Shown: piece after piece, positions 1 through 14,240 of the stretch
How the letters are laid out: every line of letters begins with the position of its first letter
Numbering within the stretch: the first letter of the stretch is position 1
Source: Isoetes taiwanensis
Taxonomy: Eukaryota; Streptophyta; Lycopodiopsida; Isoetales; Isoetaceae
Direction of reading: 5' to 3'
Length of the DNA stretch: 64,000 nucleotides
Assembly: GCA_021234155.1 (NCBI GenBank)
Contig: JAJEKV010000002.1
Coordinates: 15,349,428 to 15,413,427 of the forward strand
Notes under the pieces: model-generated
The model's input: the letters and a program-made list of their open reading frames with translations, nothing else
Databases searched by the model: none
Told to the model about the DNA's origin: nothing
Made by a program: the position numbers and the translations under genes

Positions 1-2560
1 GTAGGTTTTTACTACAGTGCAAACTTTCTCACGATAATATAACGACAAAATAGAAGTACATTAGTGTACATAGCTATCACAATGTAAAGGAAAAATCAAA
101 TACTAAATTCAAATGCATTTCAGAACAAAATATTTTATCAATACACCCTATCAAATACATCATTCAAAGATTGAATGTAAAGGAAAGTTAAATACTAAAT
201 TCATATGCATTTCGATCACATGTAAATGCAAAGTACAATCAATGCAATACACCCTATTAATACACCCCAGAAAGGAATTCCGTAAAAGCACTTCATGGCA
301 CATGTAAATGTAAAGTATGTATAAATACATTTCCTCTTACAAGAAAGACAAAACCACGCCAAATCAAATGTTAATAATACAGCATGATGGAAACTAACAT
401 GATGGAAACTAAACTAATTATGTAATCAAAATAGAAATAGATGTACCTTCTAAGGATTCCTAAGCAGTTGTCGCAGGTCCCTGACCATGAACAATCATGT
501 ACACATGTATTCGCCGCTGAAACCCTAAATACAAGACAAAATAGACAATATGTATGACCACAAAGTGGAGATATTACCATGGTCGAAGTCAAGGCAATCA
601 TTGCAACCGCAAGTATTGCTTATATGTGAGAATGAAGCGCCCGCCTTGTCATGAGTATGGGAGCGGGTCAGCAGGCCTATCGGGTCTGATCTTTCCAAAT
701 GCTTAGTCATCTCCTTTATTCTATTCTCACAGCTTGAATTAACTTCCAAATCCTTGCTGATTTTTTCAATGGCAGCTCTTCTAATTTTGCAAATCAAAGA
801 TTTAAACAATCAACCGGAATCATATTAGAGCATCTAAGTCAGCAATATAAATTTCGATTCTCCTCCTCTAAATGGGCATGCTGAAGCCATTTGCATACCG
901 CTTGCCTTCCCGCTTGCTTTTAAACTCGCCATAATGCCGAATCGCTCACATATTTTTGCATCTTTGCATTCGCATTAAGTCTTGTCAAGAAGCTCTTATC
1001 ACTCTCATGCTTCACGCTCAATTTCCATTGTTTTCTTTCTCTTTAAAGTCCAGGATCTCATCAAGCATGGAGGCGTAATCTAATGCTCTTGTTTCCCTCC
1101 ACCTTTTCATCATTTCCAATCATGCCCCACCTCTACCCGAGGCATACATTTAATAGCTTTAACATTGAAGACTTTACATCGTAGCTAATTCCTCGTCAAG
1201 TCGATTCTTTTTTGAGAGCCTTTTGAATGAAGACTTGTACCCTGCTTTCACCCTCATCCCAATCAATGCTTACTCCTTGTAATGAAGTGCATATGCTCGT
1301 GCAAAAATATACTTGAATGTGATGATTTGCAATGTCCTTCCTACAAAAAACGTGCCACGTAAAAAATCTCATCCAACTGTAGCTTAATCCTGCACCTTGA
1401 TAGCCCCCAGCAGTGGGCCTTCTCAACCCTCCCCAAACATCCCCAAGACCATTTGCACTAGCCTCAAACATGCTATCAAAATTCATGTGTCTTGCCTCGG
1501 GCTTCACCTTGTCAAACCTGTATGGCAAGCGACCTCCGATCCGTAAGAAGACCCACTCTTGAGTTTTCTGCCAGCCTAGGTGGGAGACTCGCAATGGGCC
1601 TTTATGTGTTCAAGGGCGAGGGTGGAGATTTCCTTGAGATGTCTTGTTCCAAGTCAGCTTCGGCCATGGTCTCTCTCCTGTGTTGGTGAGGTCTGAATAT
1701 GGATGTCAAGCTTGGCCATGGAGGTTCTGAATATGATGTCAAGCTTTCTGGCTTATGGAGGTCTTGGAAGTGAGGAAGGTTGAACAGAGCGCTGGAGGAG
1801 AGTTCAAATTATTTGCCCTATTAATGATTCATTCCAAGAATAATAATTTCCTGGGAGGGATTTACATTTTGAATTTGTAAATGTAAAATACGTAATCTTT
1901 TTTTTGCCCAATCTTCATGTTTCTACCCCTAAAAGAAGAATCTCATCCATAGTGATCCATGCCCTTTAAAAATAAACAACCTCCTTCTCTTCCGTGATTC
2001 ACCATAAAAGCTACCACCTAAGATGAAAAGCTCATTTTTGCAATTCTGTGCTATGCATCAAGGTAGATAGCAGCGTAATTTGTCAAGGGATTGAGACGTA
2101 CAAATAGGGTTGAAACCAAGGGCATTTTTGCCAAGTCGGCTTCACACACAAGAAAACAATGCTCACTTCAACCCTTGCTGCTAAAAAGACAAGGCTTTGA
2201 ACCGATTATCGGGCCAAGGATAGCCTGTTGACTCTGAGGCATCTATGGATCACTTTCCACCACAAAATTGCCACTTTGAAATGAAGTAACCTATCCCATA
2301 TCCATGCCCAAACACCTTTCCATTGTGGCTAAGGGACATGAAGATGCCATCTATCAGATGGAGGCAATTTATGAACAAAAGAAACAAAGCACCCTGGCTT
2401 GATACCCTGATGGCAGCCCCATACATCTACTTCAATATGTAGGCCATAATCCTATGGCAACAATGCAGCAATGCGAGTCTAAATTACTCTATCCCATCTG
2501 TACAACAAGAATAAATGCTTCCCATGACATGAGATGATCAGACTCATATCAAGCTGCAAT
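1..2560. other. AT-rich intergenic DNA with weak coding-like ORFs
   Basis: No recognised gene. Two minus-strand open stretches look somewhat protein-like. One covers 525-809 (94 codons; a charged, helical start, then a Cys-rich end). The other covers 1196-1594 (132 codons). Between them the reading is broken by stops. I do not recognise either product. They could be exons of a decayed gene or chance ORFs. No splice structure joins them convincingly. Confidence 0.3.
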
Positions 2561-2584
2561 AATGCTTATATCAGCTGCTATCCA

Positions 2585-3700
2585 TCATCGTTGTGTCTTT
2601 GAATGAACAAAACACATAGAGGCACATTCTCTGGATAACAACTTCGATATCACCTTACTTTGGAGGTGAAAATCCAACATTCCAAGACCACCAGCTACCG
2701 TAGGTTTAATGCACTTCGTCCAAGCTACCTTGACCACAACTTCTACCTCTTTCACCCCAAATAAAATTCCTAACGATAAGCACAATCTCCTCCATCTTAC
2801 ACTGAGGAGTTAATAGATCAGATCCCATGTAAACAGGAGTATTACTAAGAATATGTTTAGCCACGATGATTCTTCTGTGCATGGATAATTTAGTTGTATT
2901 CTACGTATTGAAGTGCAAAACCGCATTAGGTATGGTAATCCCTCTAATAATTTCATCCCAAGAATCAAGGCAGACATGAATTCCAACATGGATATCAAGT
3001 AATCTCATGGTATTGCCATGCGTAAGAATCTTCCTGCTGGATAGTCCAAAATATAGGGAAACGACGCCCACAAAGACATTTTTAGTCTAACCTACAAGAA
3101 CCCCGATGCTAAGGAGAATGTGGTTCAACAATAGCTTAGCATTATGAAGATTTTCAGCCTCGATAATCAAAAGAAGTGTCATCAAGATATTGATTACAGG
3201 CTACCCTTGAGAACCACATCGGCCCATCTCTGCATCTTAAATGATGCCATCCTGGGTAGCCACAGAGAAAAGATGGGATAATACCCCTGCCACAATTGTG
3301 AAGAGCAAGAATTTGAACATCAATATATAGGAGTTCATTCTAATGCCAAAGAAAGTGGCAGTGAAGGTTTTTCTATCCTATATTTAACTAGATCTAATTA
3401 TGCTTCAAGAGCATAAACAACATTCTGATGACTAGAGATCTCAAATTTAATATATCTCACATAAGGACTTTCTAGTCAATGGTAGCTCGACAGGAATCTC
3501 GAAAGCATGGAATAATCAAATTCCACTCCATATAATCTATACTACCCATGATATTGAGAGATTATGGTACACTCTCTTAGCAAGATGGAAAACCAAGCAA
3601 GGTTGCATTTTATCAAGATTTATATCCAATAATATTGTTGGATGCAGAGCAAAGATAATGCCTAGGAGTAAAGCTTAAGGTAGACTTTCAAGAGATCCTA
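2585..3700 (-). mobile_element. L1-type LINE remnant: reverse transcriptase C-terminal half
   Basis: Read on the minus strand in shifting frames, this region carries the signature of the C-terminal half of a plant L1-type LINE ORF2. A YLDDT box near 3174-3191 stands where the RT catalytic FADDT motif is expected. It is followed by a stretch like 'LSMHRRIIVAKHIL' and 'VRNFIWGE' (about 2760-2920), then 'KVAWTKCIKPTVAGGLGM' (about 2660-2740). The last of these is the conserved segment after the RT in L1 proteins. ORF2 of L1 elements normally nicks DNA and reverse-transcribes its own RNA. Here the endonuclease half is missing and several stops and frameshifts are present, so the copy is dead. The 3' end is not clear: I saw no long A-run on the minus strand below 2585. 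Confidence 0.75.
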
Positions 3701-4734
3701 ATTGCAAGTGACTTTAATATGTTCGGCTGCATTTCATGCATGATGTCGATCACTTGTCCCAGCGCCCAACTAAGAGGTAATGACATCTTAAATGCATGGG
3801 TGCCTTCACCAAAACACGGCATGTATCCAACTGACTAAGACTAAGGTTTTTGCTACTTTCCTCCCTGCAAGCAAAGATAGGTCACCCGAAGCCAGACGGG
3901 GCCACCACTGAGGTGGATGCAAATATACAAGTATCTTGGAGTGGAGTTCATGACTAACATGCATTGGGATATTTCTATTTGGGGAAGGGTAAAGTCGAAG
4001 GCCTGCGTATGGCGTGTGCATAATTGTCTCAAAGCGTAGCTTACGATCAACTCTTCCACTATCCGCAAGGTGCACCACATGGACGATGTTAGGTATCCCG
4101 TTTTGCACTTGCCATGGTCAATTTCCCTCACGGCTTGAAACGACAAGTTGGAAAAAGAGCATTGCACTACATGGTTTGCTCCTGGCTATCAGTGGGCAAC
4201 CAGAAAGTAATCGCCTGATGCTCGCCAGCTTCCGGACTCCCCGAGCTTTTGCAAATATCTTAATGGTCGCTTTTCTCAAAAAGATATGGGACGCAGTTAT
4301 TTTGGCTCCAAGTGAAAACTGGTCATTATCATGCACACATAATCCCACTTTGGTTCAGGGCCCCGTTTATTTGTTTGTTTACTGTCCAGAACAAGCTTGT
4401 AGCTATTGCATCAATTCAGCATTTTTCCGGTCCCATTGTGCCAATACGGATTGAGACAGTAGATGGAGCTAGCCAAGTAATTGCCGCGAGAAGCTTGTGA
4501 CTATGTGCCCGCTGCCGCCATGTGTTATTGAAGATGAAAGCCACTTTCCTGAGTTGCCCTCGCTTTGAAATAGTCCAATCATTTTTTCGACCTTAACATT
4601 CCATTCCACACTTCCACAACTTCTCGCACCATCTCGCACAGACTTGGCATTATACATACTTGAGGTTCTAGATAAACGCTCCCGCAATTACCGAGCCCTC
4701 GTAGTCATTATTCAAGTCAGTTTCCAGTATCATC
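3701..4734. other. No recognised feature
   Basis: Overlapping ORFs on both strands (for example plus 4014-4454, 146 codons, and minus 3853-4167) shadow each other, and neither resembles a family I know. Composition is close to the window average. I see no repeat boundary. Confidence 0.3.
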
Positions 4735-4886
4735 ATTATCGCAGTTGCTCTTCCCTTGGAAAACCTTTCTCGAGTGTGGGGTTTTAATCCTAGTAGTAAT
4801 GATTGTACTAGCCCATTGTATGGGTCCCATGACCTATTGGTCTTCGTGGACGTTAAAAAAACTATTCTATTCTATTCTATTCTATC
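4735..4886 (+). mobile_element. RTE-like retroposon 3' end with (TTCTA)n tail
   Basis: This is a short 3' end of a family that recurs in the window. It contains a segment like 'cccttggaaaacct', then 'gggtcccatgacctattgg' and 'cgtggacgttaaaa', and finishes in about five TTCTA units (4861-4886). The same landmarks in the same order occur near 5985-6118, on the minus strand at 40905-41080 and at 53181-53360. The last copy is continuous with decayed LINE coding sequence. The fragment is therefore best read as a 5'-truncated copy of that LINE. Confidence 0.65.
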
Positions 4887-5984
4887 AAGCACATTTATTT
4901 CGTATATTAATAGAGCTAGTATTCCTATATGGTGTGGAGATGTGCCTTCTATAACTGCATGCGGCTCTCCTGGCCTCAGCAGTGCGCACCCATCTTATCT
5001 ACTACAAACGATACTAATATAATGCACCTGGCCCCCACAAGATATGGGTCCACTTACCGTGCCCGGGGCTTGGCACGAGAGAAGAGCCTTTAGGAGCACA
5101 AGGAACCCAAAAAATGTTGCTTCGCATCTCCTTTCATTTTGAGACTAAAGGTAAGTGAGCAATGACTATGGAAACAACCTCACCTTCCTTGTTGGGTCCT
5201 ACGATAACAACTGCCACATGGGATAGTCCGGAACACGTTCAAGGAGTCTTGACCCATGACAGTAGGAGTCAAAACCATTTGTTATGTATCACATCCTCCT
5301 ACAGGAGAGGCAAGGTTTCTTCCACTTCAATGGGCAGGAATGGAATGCCACAAACTTTAATGCCCCAATAAACATGGGGGACACATGCATGCCAAACTTG
5401 GGATACGCACTTGCCATGGGCCAGTAATGGATAAAAGCTTGCAGGAAGGAGAAACGTCAAACTTGACTGTCAAAGAGGATTGCCCGCAATCATCTATGTA
5501 TACAAGTGAATGACAATGAAGACATCATTCGATTGAAGCAATACATGAATACTTGTTTCTTGAACAAACTCTAGAATGCCAGTAGCAAGGAAAAGTAAAG
5601 ACAACTCATTAGAGGAACCAAATTTACCTTATTTTGGCTCGTGGACGGAAACTATATCTATTGGCACATCTGACTGTGAAAAGACATCAGCGCATTGCAA
5701 TTATTTGCATAGATTCTACCAACTCAGGATTGAGATATGTAGGTGGGTTGATGAACCAAGGGAGTCCAGGATTTGTAAGTGTTTTGTCAGCTAAGAACTC
5801 TTGAAGATGAACAACATATATTCCAGCATTTAATATATCATAAAAAATATGCAACTCCCAAGACGCATGCACTTCTACCGACATTTGAAGTAGTTGCATT
5901 ACCATACTTACATACTGGAGGTGCTAGAGAAATGTACACAATTGCCTGAATGATGTTACGGTTAGCATCTTCCTCAATAGGCTC
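4887..5984. other. No recognised gene
   Basis: The minus strand between about 5370 and 5040 reads in a protein-like way between scattered stops, and 5687-5905 (minus) is open for 72 codons. I recognise no domain in either. A decayed retroelement is the most likely explanation, but this is not shown. Confidence 0.25.
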
Positions 5985-6118
5985 ATTATTATCATGTTTT
6001 TCCCTCGAAAACCCTTCAAGGCAGGGTGTTTTCTAATACTAATCAGTAATGCACTTGCTTCATACATTATATTGGATCCCTTCTTTGGTTTCCATGGACA
6101 TTAAAACTTTATTCTACG
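5985..6118 (+). mobile_element. RTE-like retroposon 3' end, tail reduced to one TTCTA
   Basis: The landmark order matches the 4.7-kb copy: 'ccctcgaaaacccttcaagg', then 'aatactaatcagtaatgcac', then 'ggatccc...ggtttccatggacattaaaac' and a single TTCTA-like unit at about 6111. It is more diverged and almost tail-less, so probably older. Confidence 0.55.
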
Positions 6119-6230
6119 CAATTGAATTTTATGAAAAGTGATCAAAGTTCCTCAAAAAAATCGTGCATGGTTCAACCTCAACTGGGCTTCAACCTGAACA
6201 TAACAAGAAACTCTTCTAATTCTTATATCT

Positions 6231-6287
6231 GGAGGAATAGAATAGGATAGAATGGGATGGGATGGGATAGGATGGGATGGGATGGGT
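6231..6287. repeat. Pentanucleotide microsatellite (GGGAT/GGATA)n
   Basis: This is an imperfect pentamer tract that shifts from GAATA/GGATA to GGGAT units. On the minus strand it reads ATCCC...TCTAT. It may be another retroposon tail, since its degenerate units include TTCTA on the minus strand, but no body with the family landmarks adjoins it. Confidence 0.85.
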
Positions 6288-7338
6288 AATGATAGTTTCT
6301 TATAAAAACTCTAGAATAATAGTAACAGAGTTCAAAACCTGTCAAAGTACACGTTTTCAGACCACTTCTGTTAGCTACTAATCACTAAGAATAACAGGAG
6401 GGGAAATCCTTCTACAAATGCAATACAAAAATCCTAAAGGATGAAAACATCACCCTTGGACTTCAAACAATAATTGACTCCTCAAACATCTCCTGAGGAA
6501 ATGGATGAATGAGTTGGTGAGTGAACATTGCAAAGCAATTAAAAATTGAAGCGGGAAAGAAGTAATGAAGTGAGTGCTTGTTCCACACGTTATTATAGTC
6601 TTGAAAGGAATCACTGACATCAACTGTAAGCTTAAGTATGGATGATACATTCCTATTATAATTGTAAAAGTTACAACTCCCAAGATCTCACTCTAAGCAT
6701 TTTGGGCAATATTCTCCAATATTAGAACATGAACATGTGCCGATTATTTTTGATAATTCTTAAATGATTATGGTGGTAGTAGTAGTTTGAAACATTACCT
6801 GTAATTTTTTTTTTTTTAATCAAGTTCAAGATAGAACCGATTCTTGCATGTTTTGATGTGGCCTGTGATTATTAGCGAAAGAAACCCAAAATGGATCATA
6901 CATTGAAGAGATCTCCCTGAGGCTCTGCAGATCCATTTTTGGTCCTAAATGAGATCAATTAATTCTGGCCCCTATGTGCCATCCTAATAGATCCAACTCA
7001 GCTCAATACAATTTGATTTAAGGTGAGGTCAAGAAGCAATATTGGAATGGCATTGCTTCCCTACTTGAACCGAATCTTCATTTGCGACAGTAATTTGAAC
7101 ACAATTGCGATAGTACATTTGGATCATGCAAACTTCATTTTGTTCCATGGTAGCAAGAAGGGAGGGGGGGGAGGGTGTATCGCTTTCTTGCTCAAACCGA
7201 TTGGTGCTAAAATGGGAGACAACTCGTGGTTGCAACAAGGCCAGAGGAAAAAGGATCGACATTCCTCAAGAGTCTCAAGGAAAATGCATAATACTGGATA
7301 ATTATAGCTCCCTCCAAGTGGTTGTCGCATTTTAGTAC
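6288..7338. other. No recognised gene
   Basis: AT-rich DNA with a run of about 14 T at roughly 6805-6818, which could be the A-tail of a minus-strand retroposon. Plus and minus ORFs at 7023-7335 overlap each other around a G-run and match nothing I know. Confidence 0.3.
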
Positions 7339-7344
7339 TTGCAG

Positions 7345-8095
7345 ACGGGTATTATATGTACTTAATGTATTAATACCGTGATACATACCTCCTCATTTAA
7401 AAGTACTTTAAACACGCTTTTTGAATTATAAAAATACTTATTAAATACATAAATACGTGATTTTATGTATAGCACGCTAAGTACTCCTAATTTTAAAACT
7501 ATTATTTGTATCATACTTGAAATAGTTGCAATAACAACTAGTATGAAGAACTCAAGTGTTAAATAAATGAACTAGAATATATCACCCCTAGAAAATTAAG
7601 TATTTCGCGAAAAGTTTTCTAATCCAAAATAAGGCCCATTTTAGGAGTAATATATTTCCATTTGCAATCTACACCTACGCATATTAAGTAATTGTTGCTT
7701 ATTTTTGCATCCTGGGTTATTAACTCACTGACCAGATTTCTTTTCCTCGCATGGATGAAAGCATCATGCATAAAGGAGAAGGTCTTCCTCCCATGACAAA
7801 ACAAGGTGAAAGGTGGGTCCGCGATCTCCATCCTTATCCGGGATTTGGCGCCTAGGTAAGAAGAAAGAGGGAAAAAATATAGAGGTTCTAAAGTTATTCA
7901 AGAAGATTGTTTCTTTCTTTCAACTACAACTCCATAATTCTTAACGTCTACAAATTCTAATGCGTTTTTACTCCCATTCTATATTCTATAATATATAATA
8001 ATGCATTTCCACCAATTCATTGGTCTAATGTCATTTGGATCGTTAAGTACATATCATACATACCGTATGTATTAATACATTAAGTAACGGTGATA
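7345..8095. mobile_element. MITE candidate with terminal inverted repeats
   Basis: A perfect 17-bp inverted match ('tacttaatgtattaata' at 7359-7375 and its complement at 8070-8086) lies in longer, imperfect inverted arms. The left arm continues as 'ccgtgatacatac' and the right arm as 'atacggtatgtatgata' when read from the outside in. The unit is about 750 bp, AT-rich and without coding potential, which fits a non-autonomous DNA transposon. I could not fix the outermost bases or a target-site duplication. Confidence 0.4.
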
Positions 8096-8099
8096 ATAA

Positions 8100-11000
8100 A
8101 AAAACAAGATCTCAATTTGACCTCGACAACTTATAGGTATAGTAATGAGAAAAATCGGAGGAAGGTATGGACGTGATAAACATAAAATAATGTATGTAAA
8201 TAACACCGAAGCCCCTGGGCATTACGCTGACGGATCGAGGCCGTCACCCTCACCACATCTAACAGAGCAGCCACAGCGAAGCAGGGGAACGAAAGCAGCA
8301 GAGGAGGATGAGCAGCAACAACAACAGATGAGGAGCAGCAAAGCAGCTAAAGAAAGAAGAGGAGGAGCAGCGAAGATCGCCAGCTTGAATTCCAGCCACG
8401 AAGAAAGACATCGAGTACTCAGATGGACGAGGTACAATGAATCGGTATCAAAGCGTATCGTACAAAGTATGTTAGAGGTATGGAGGCCCAAGAACCACTG
8501 GCCACCGCCACCACTCTGCCGTGAGCTTTCACCGAATATGGTTCACCACGCCCAACTCAAGCGTTCTGTTCCCGAGATTAGGCGCTTCAATAAGCAGCAC
8601 TAATTCTCGATCAAAGGCCGCTCGAGCTACCCTTCGCTAAATAATGCAGGAATTTTCGACTAACTACGTGGTCACACCCTCGATGGTGGTCCGGATCCCT
8701 CGTAGGAGGCGCCGAGGCGAGCTCGCGGGTGCCTTTGAAAGTGAGACTGGGCTGCCCAAGGACCTCCACCATGGTGAGGATAATGCAAGAAGAAGCCTCA
8801 AGAGCTCCAGCTTTGTACATAAGTTAAAAAATTCCATATATAATATCTTTGTATATTCTAACCTTATATCTATACATTCTAAGGCCGCTACTGCGGCACT
8901 CTCGGGAGTCGAACTCCGTCCGACCGTTACAGGGTCTATGGTGTAGAGAGCATCAATCTCCGAGGGGATCGGTGTTCCATCTACATCCCCGGCATGAAAA
9001 TGGATGGAGTGTTTTTTTTACCTTGTTCACTAAGTAGTTCTTCAGACGCACGCTTGTTGTGGTCTTGTCCGTGCTTGACCCGGCCGGTGAGATTAATACA
9101 TCTTCTTTTTCGCACGCTGCATGTAGCCGCCGCGGTATATTGTCCTAAAAGACTCTACCGCAGTCGAGACCATTTTGTCGAGGGTTAGTCCCGTGCAACC
9201 GTGGAATGTTGTCGGCAGGCTGGTCGAAGTGGAGTTGTCGTCCGTGGACGTCCAGTACGTACCGTCCACTGTCGACCGGATATGGGTGTATGTTTCCTTA
9301 CCGCGGCCGCGGGTTGACCGGTTAGGAAGTTTCACTGCTAATAACTTGGAAATGCATCGAAAGCATGTACCATGACTCGCCGCTCTTAACGAAGTCCTCC
9401 GTCTTTGTTCACGTCTTTGTGATGTGGCATATGGTGTTGGGCTTCAGCTTGAAGTTCGGTTGTGAAGCGCCTGCGTTTGTAGCCATTGAGGAAGTCCGTC
9501 GTTGCCATTGGATGGTCCTCGATGGTCCGGTCGCTTTTCCGCGGAGTCCGCTCGACGCCAAAGTAGCTTCGGTCTTCTAAGATCATCTCAGATACTTCAA
9601 TGTTGAAGTCGTCGACGGGGACGCTCTTTGGAGATAGAATGCTCTCTTTTCGTGATATGGTGGCTGCGAATAATATGTATACGCGATAAGTAGTTGATTC
9701 GCCCTCATTTTCGCTATCATTCCTTTGAACAGTTGTCATGGAATGTTATTGAGTGCGCGGCCTTCCAATATCAGCCGCATTTAATTGTATGAGCCTCGAT
9801 CGCCTGCTCCCCGGATCGGCTCGCTGAGCTCTGTGACTTTCAAGTGTTCTACAAGTGTGAGGATATGATGATGCTTTATTGTTACCGCTTTTCTCCTCAT
9901 TTGATTCCATCAAAATGCATTTTGTCTGAAATCCCCTGGCTATGAATAGTTTTCCTCGAATGGGCTCCTTTGTGCCCGCTATGTTCGGGCAAGAGGATGT
10001 CATCGCTTCTAAGGACCTGCTCTGCTTGGCTACGGGAAACTCATCCCATATGATCACGCGTTGAATCAAATGCGCCCTTTGGAGAATGTGGATCGTAGGG
10101 AAATGGATTCATATTGTTTCGGCGATAGGTATCGGAACAAAAGAGGCGCAGCTTCTTCCCGCTGATAATCAGAAGGATGCCAACGTCATGGTGGCACACT
10201 TAGGATTATTTGGTTCACTTCCCTGTGATGTAGAGGCAGATGGCATTGAGGACGATAGTTTTTCCTGCCTCGCCTTCCATACACCTAAGATTGGGGATGG
10301 ACAACCCGCCATCATGGATAAGTTGGCTGGCGTGTGTAAAATTGAGGTCCGGTTCTTGTTCATGGTTTACAGCCATAGTTGAGCTCTTTATGAGGTACTC
10401 TTCGCGGGTTCCGGAACTTTATGAAGTTCATTTTGTAATTTCTTTCGATGGGATGTTTCAGTGGGTAGGCCGGCTCTCGTTGGTGTTGGATCAAGATATT
10501 GTCAGATGGCTTACCGTGGTTTCCATCACCTACGACGCTGGTTTCGGATATTGTTCTAGGAAGCTCCGCCATCATGTGGTCTTGAAATGTCTTCCATAGC
10601 CGGGCGGCCGGTCCGTAATCTAGTATTAGAGGTAAACAGTGGAATCGCAGCTTGCATGGAGCGCCCCGTGAGACATAAGATTGCTTCCTCGTGACACGCT
10701 ATCGCTTCCGCCGTCGGTGCGATTGGGGTCCAATGGCTCGAAATGCATTGCATGTCTTGTACCGCCGCTGGTCGGGTCTTGAGTTCTTCCCAACATCGCG
10801 GTCAGCTTGTGGAGTAGGATTAGTCTTAGGTAGAATGCTTCTCCAACTTTTTGGGAAGTAGCAGCTTATCCTGCCAATTAGTCGGACCTCGCCTTCCCTC
10901 GCGGGATGATATTCTGCTGTTTTTGCCTCCAGGTGGCCTGCTGGTTTGATGGTGTCCGCCAAAGTGGTAGAGGTATACCGCTCATTGTATTCGGCGTAGG

Positions 11001-13111
11001 TCACGTGATCAAACTTAGGATCGGTGGTCGAGAAGTATCCGCCCAGCAGTGGAGATTCCGTCCGCCAACGCCAGCTCTTAAAATGATGTCCGCTTTTGTC
11101 CCTCTAAATGTAAGGGAGCATTTGGATGTATGGGCGCTTTTCGGGCCATGTGGATAGGACATAATTCTCCATGTCGCCCATCGGCGATACATAGGTATGC
11201 CAGCAGATATATAGTCTTGATTTCGCTTCGAAATGGCTCCGGCCCATTGTTGGTTGCTTTCGCGGAGGGTTGTGTGGAAGTATGGGTTTCATGGAGCTTC
11301 CATGCGGGAAGCCGATCGGGGGCCTTTGTATATACCGTGAGCGCATGCAAATATGTGCACCTACCGATGACATCCGTGATGCATGGCAATCCATTTTCCC
11401 GCATATATGGGTTCATTATTTACGCCCCATTCTGCCTGGCCGCTGCCTATATTGTACGCATCCCTTTTCATCGATGTAACGCTGTTGGGTTTATTGGCTT
11501 TGGGTAAATTTTTGTGGTAAAGGGAAGATCTATCGCTTTCTCTTTGAGGCGTCAGTTTTGTATGTCTATGGATCATGTATTTCCGACTGTGCCTTAGTAA
11601 TGGGGTCTCGTAGTTCTCACAGATATTGGGACGGTCGATCATGTCTATCTAATTTCAAGGCCCGCCTTACGCATCATGTGTGCTGGGGTAACTCGCTGGA
11701 ATTCATGACGTAATCATGTAGGATATAACCAGATATTTCAATGATGTTCTTTGTATATTGGACTCCTTTCATACATGCTCGAATCCACTTAATCGTGGGT
11801 TGTCGATGCATTTTGGCCGATGTAACTTCCGCTTTTATTTCAACACATTGGATTCGTTGTCATAGTTAGCGAAGAAGCCGGGTCTTCCCTTAACTCTGCA
11901 AGCGCATCCGCTACTTGAACGACACCATCAGCCGAGCCCGTAGGGATGTCGTAGATCAGAATGGGCACGGATCGGCCATCATCGATGAAGTCATCTTCAT
12001 GTTGTGTGTGAAGTTTCACGATAGCCCCCGCCATTTATATAATTTGAGGCTTCTTCACCTCGAAAGTACATGTCAACGTAGGTAATTCGGGCCGCACACC
12101 GCCGCACCGCTGCAGAAGCGAGGTTCGTGGAGTAGTCTAGTTCGCATCAGCCCATTTGGGACATGTTTTGTTGTTGTGTGGATGCCACCTCGGGTGTTCC
12201 GTGGAAAGAAATGTTGGGTATTGAAGTGGCTCATATGGTGGGTCGAAGGATGCTCAAGAACACCGGTCATGGTCGTGGTCGCGATCCAAACCATTGCTAC
12301 CTAGGTTTTATGCGGTGACTCAGTTATCGCATGTACGACAGCGCCCATTTCCATCTGATGTGAGGATTCCGCCAGGTAAAGCCTTTAGGTATGGACGAAT
12401 TTCTATTGTTTTCAAACCGTCCATATATGGATTCTAACGTCTGAGTAGCAAAAGAATTTGCATAATCCATGTGGATGGCATTTTGTACGTTACGCAATGG
12501 TAATGTCTCATTGAGCTTCATATATATACCAATGAAGTGTGCTAGTGGTGTACCGCAGACAGGGAGTCTATGGTATGTGCTACCATGACACCGATGATGG
12601 CATTTTAAGTCCATGAAATCAACGCCAACACCAAGAGCAAAGAAAACAAAATGTTGTCTACAATGCGAATTTAAAATTTGGGTAATCGGGACAAAGTTCT
12701 CCGTCTCGAGCCGCTCGTGGGTGGAAGTAAACGTCCAATGCCGCAAATGTAACTGACATGTTTTCGAGTTGAGTAACCAATGTGACATATGTCATCGTTT
12801 TTGCCCATTCAATGGTTCATGTCTGTGGGTTTCTATATCCTGCCAGATCATAGCGACGGCTTTGCCAATGTCGACTCAGATAGAAGTTGATGTGGTCAAG
12901 ATTAACGATTGTCAGACTTTTGGTAAGTTGGAGTCCCATGGAGGTCAGATTCGATAATGACTCCATGGAACAGCTTTTAGTGGCTTCTATGGTATTTCTG
13001 CTTCATACCGAGGTAACAACCCTTTTAATCTTTTTGAGCTTCATATTCTCGATGGTATTTTCGGACATTTATAATCTTGTCTATTTCATCGTAAAGGAAG
13101 CCCTTCTAGAT
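8100..13111. other. CpG-richer degraded block, probably old transposon sequence
   Basis: From about 8.2 to 12.3 kb the DNA is clearly richer in G+C and in CpG than its flanks. Many short ORFs overlap on both strands and none is intact. The longest plus ORF (8145-8603, 152 codons) has a Gln/Glu/Arg-rich middle. Its composition resembles a low-complexity leader more than a known protein. Minus-strand ORFs at 9386-9739 and 9746-10069 are open but unrecognised. From 12.8 to 13.1 kb I see nothing. Other CpG-rich blocks in the window (41 and 53-58 kb) are decayed retroelements, so I infer the same here. Confidence 0.4.
12324..12788 (-). mobile_element. Possible Mutator-like transposase N-terminal fragment
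   Basis: This is a 154-codon open frame. Its middle part (about residues 80-135) loosely resembles the segment of plant MULE transposases that follows the zinc-binding N-terminus: a stretch such as 'LPLRNVQNAIHMDYANSF' followed by 'ESIYGRFENN' and Ile-Pro-Lys. MULE proteins bind terminal inverted repeats and catalyse excision with a DDE domain. No catalytic domain is visible downstream. The match rests on pattern similarity only, and a chance ORF is possible. Confidence 0.25.
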
Positions 13112-13112
13112 T

Positions 13113-14240
<1,128 letters not shown>

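Noticed and set aside
4014-4454. 146-codon plus ORF
   Set aside because: Overlapped by equally long minus-strand ORFs and without any recognisable motif.
8222-8491. Minus-strand ORF with a Cys/Leu/Ser-rich hydrophobic run
   Set aside because: It is the antisense of the Gln/Glu-rich repeat-like stretch in 8145-8603.
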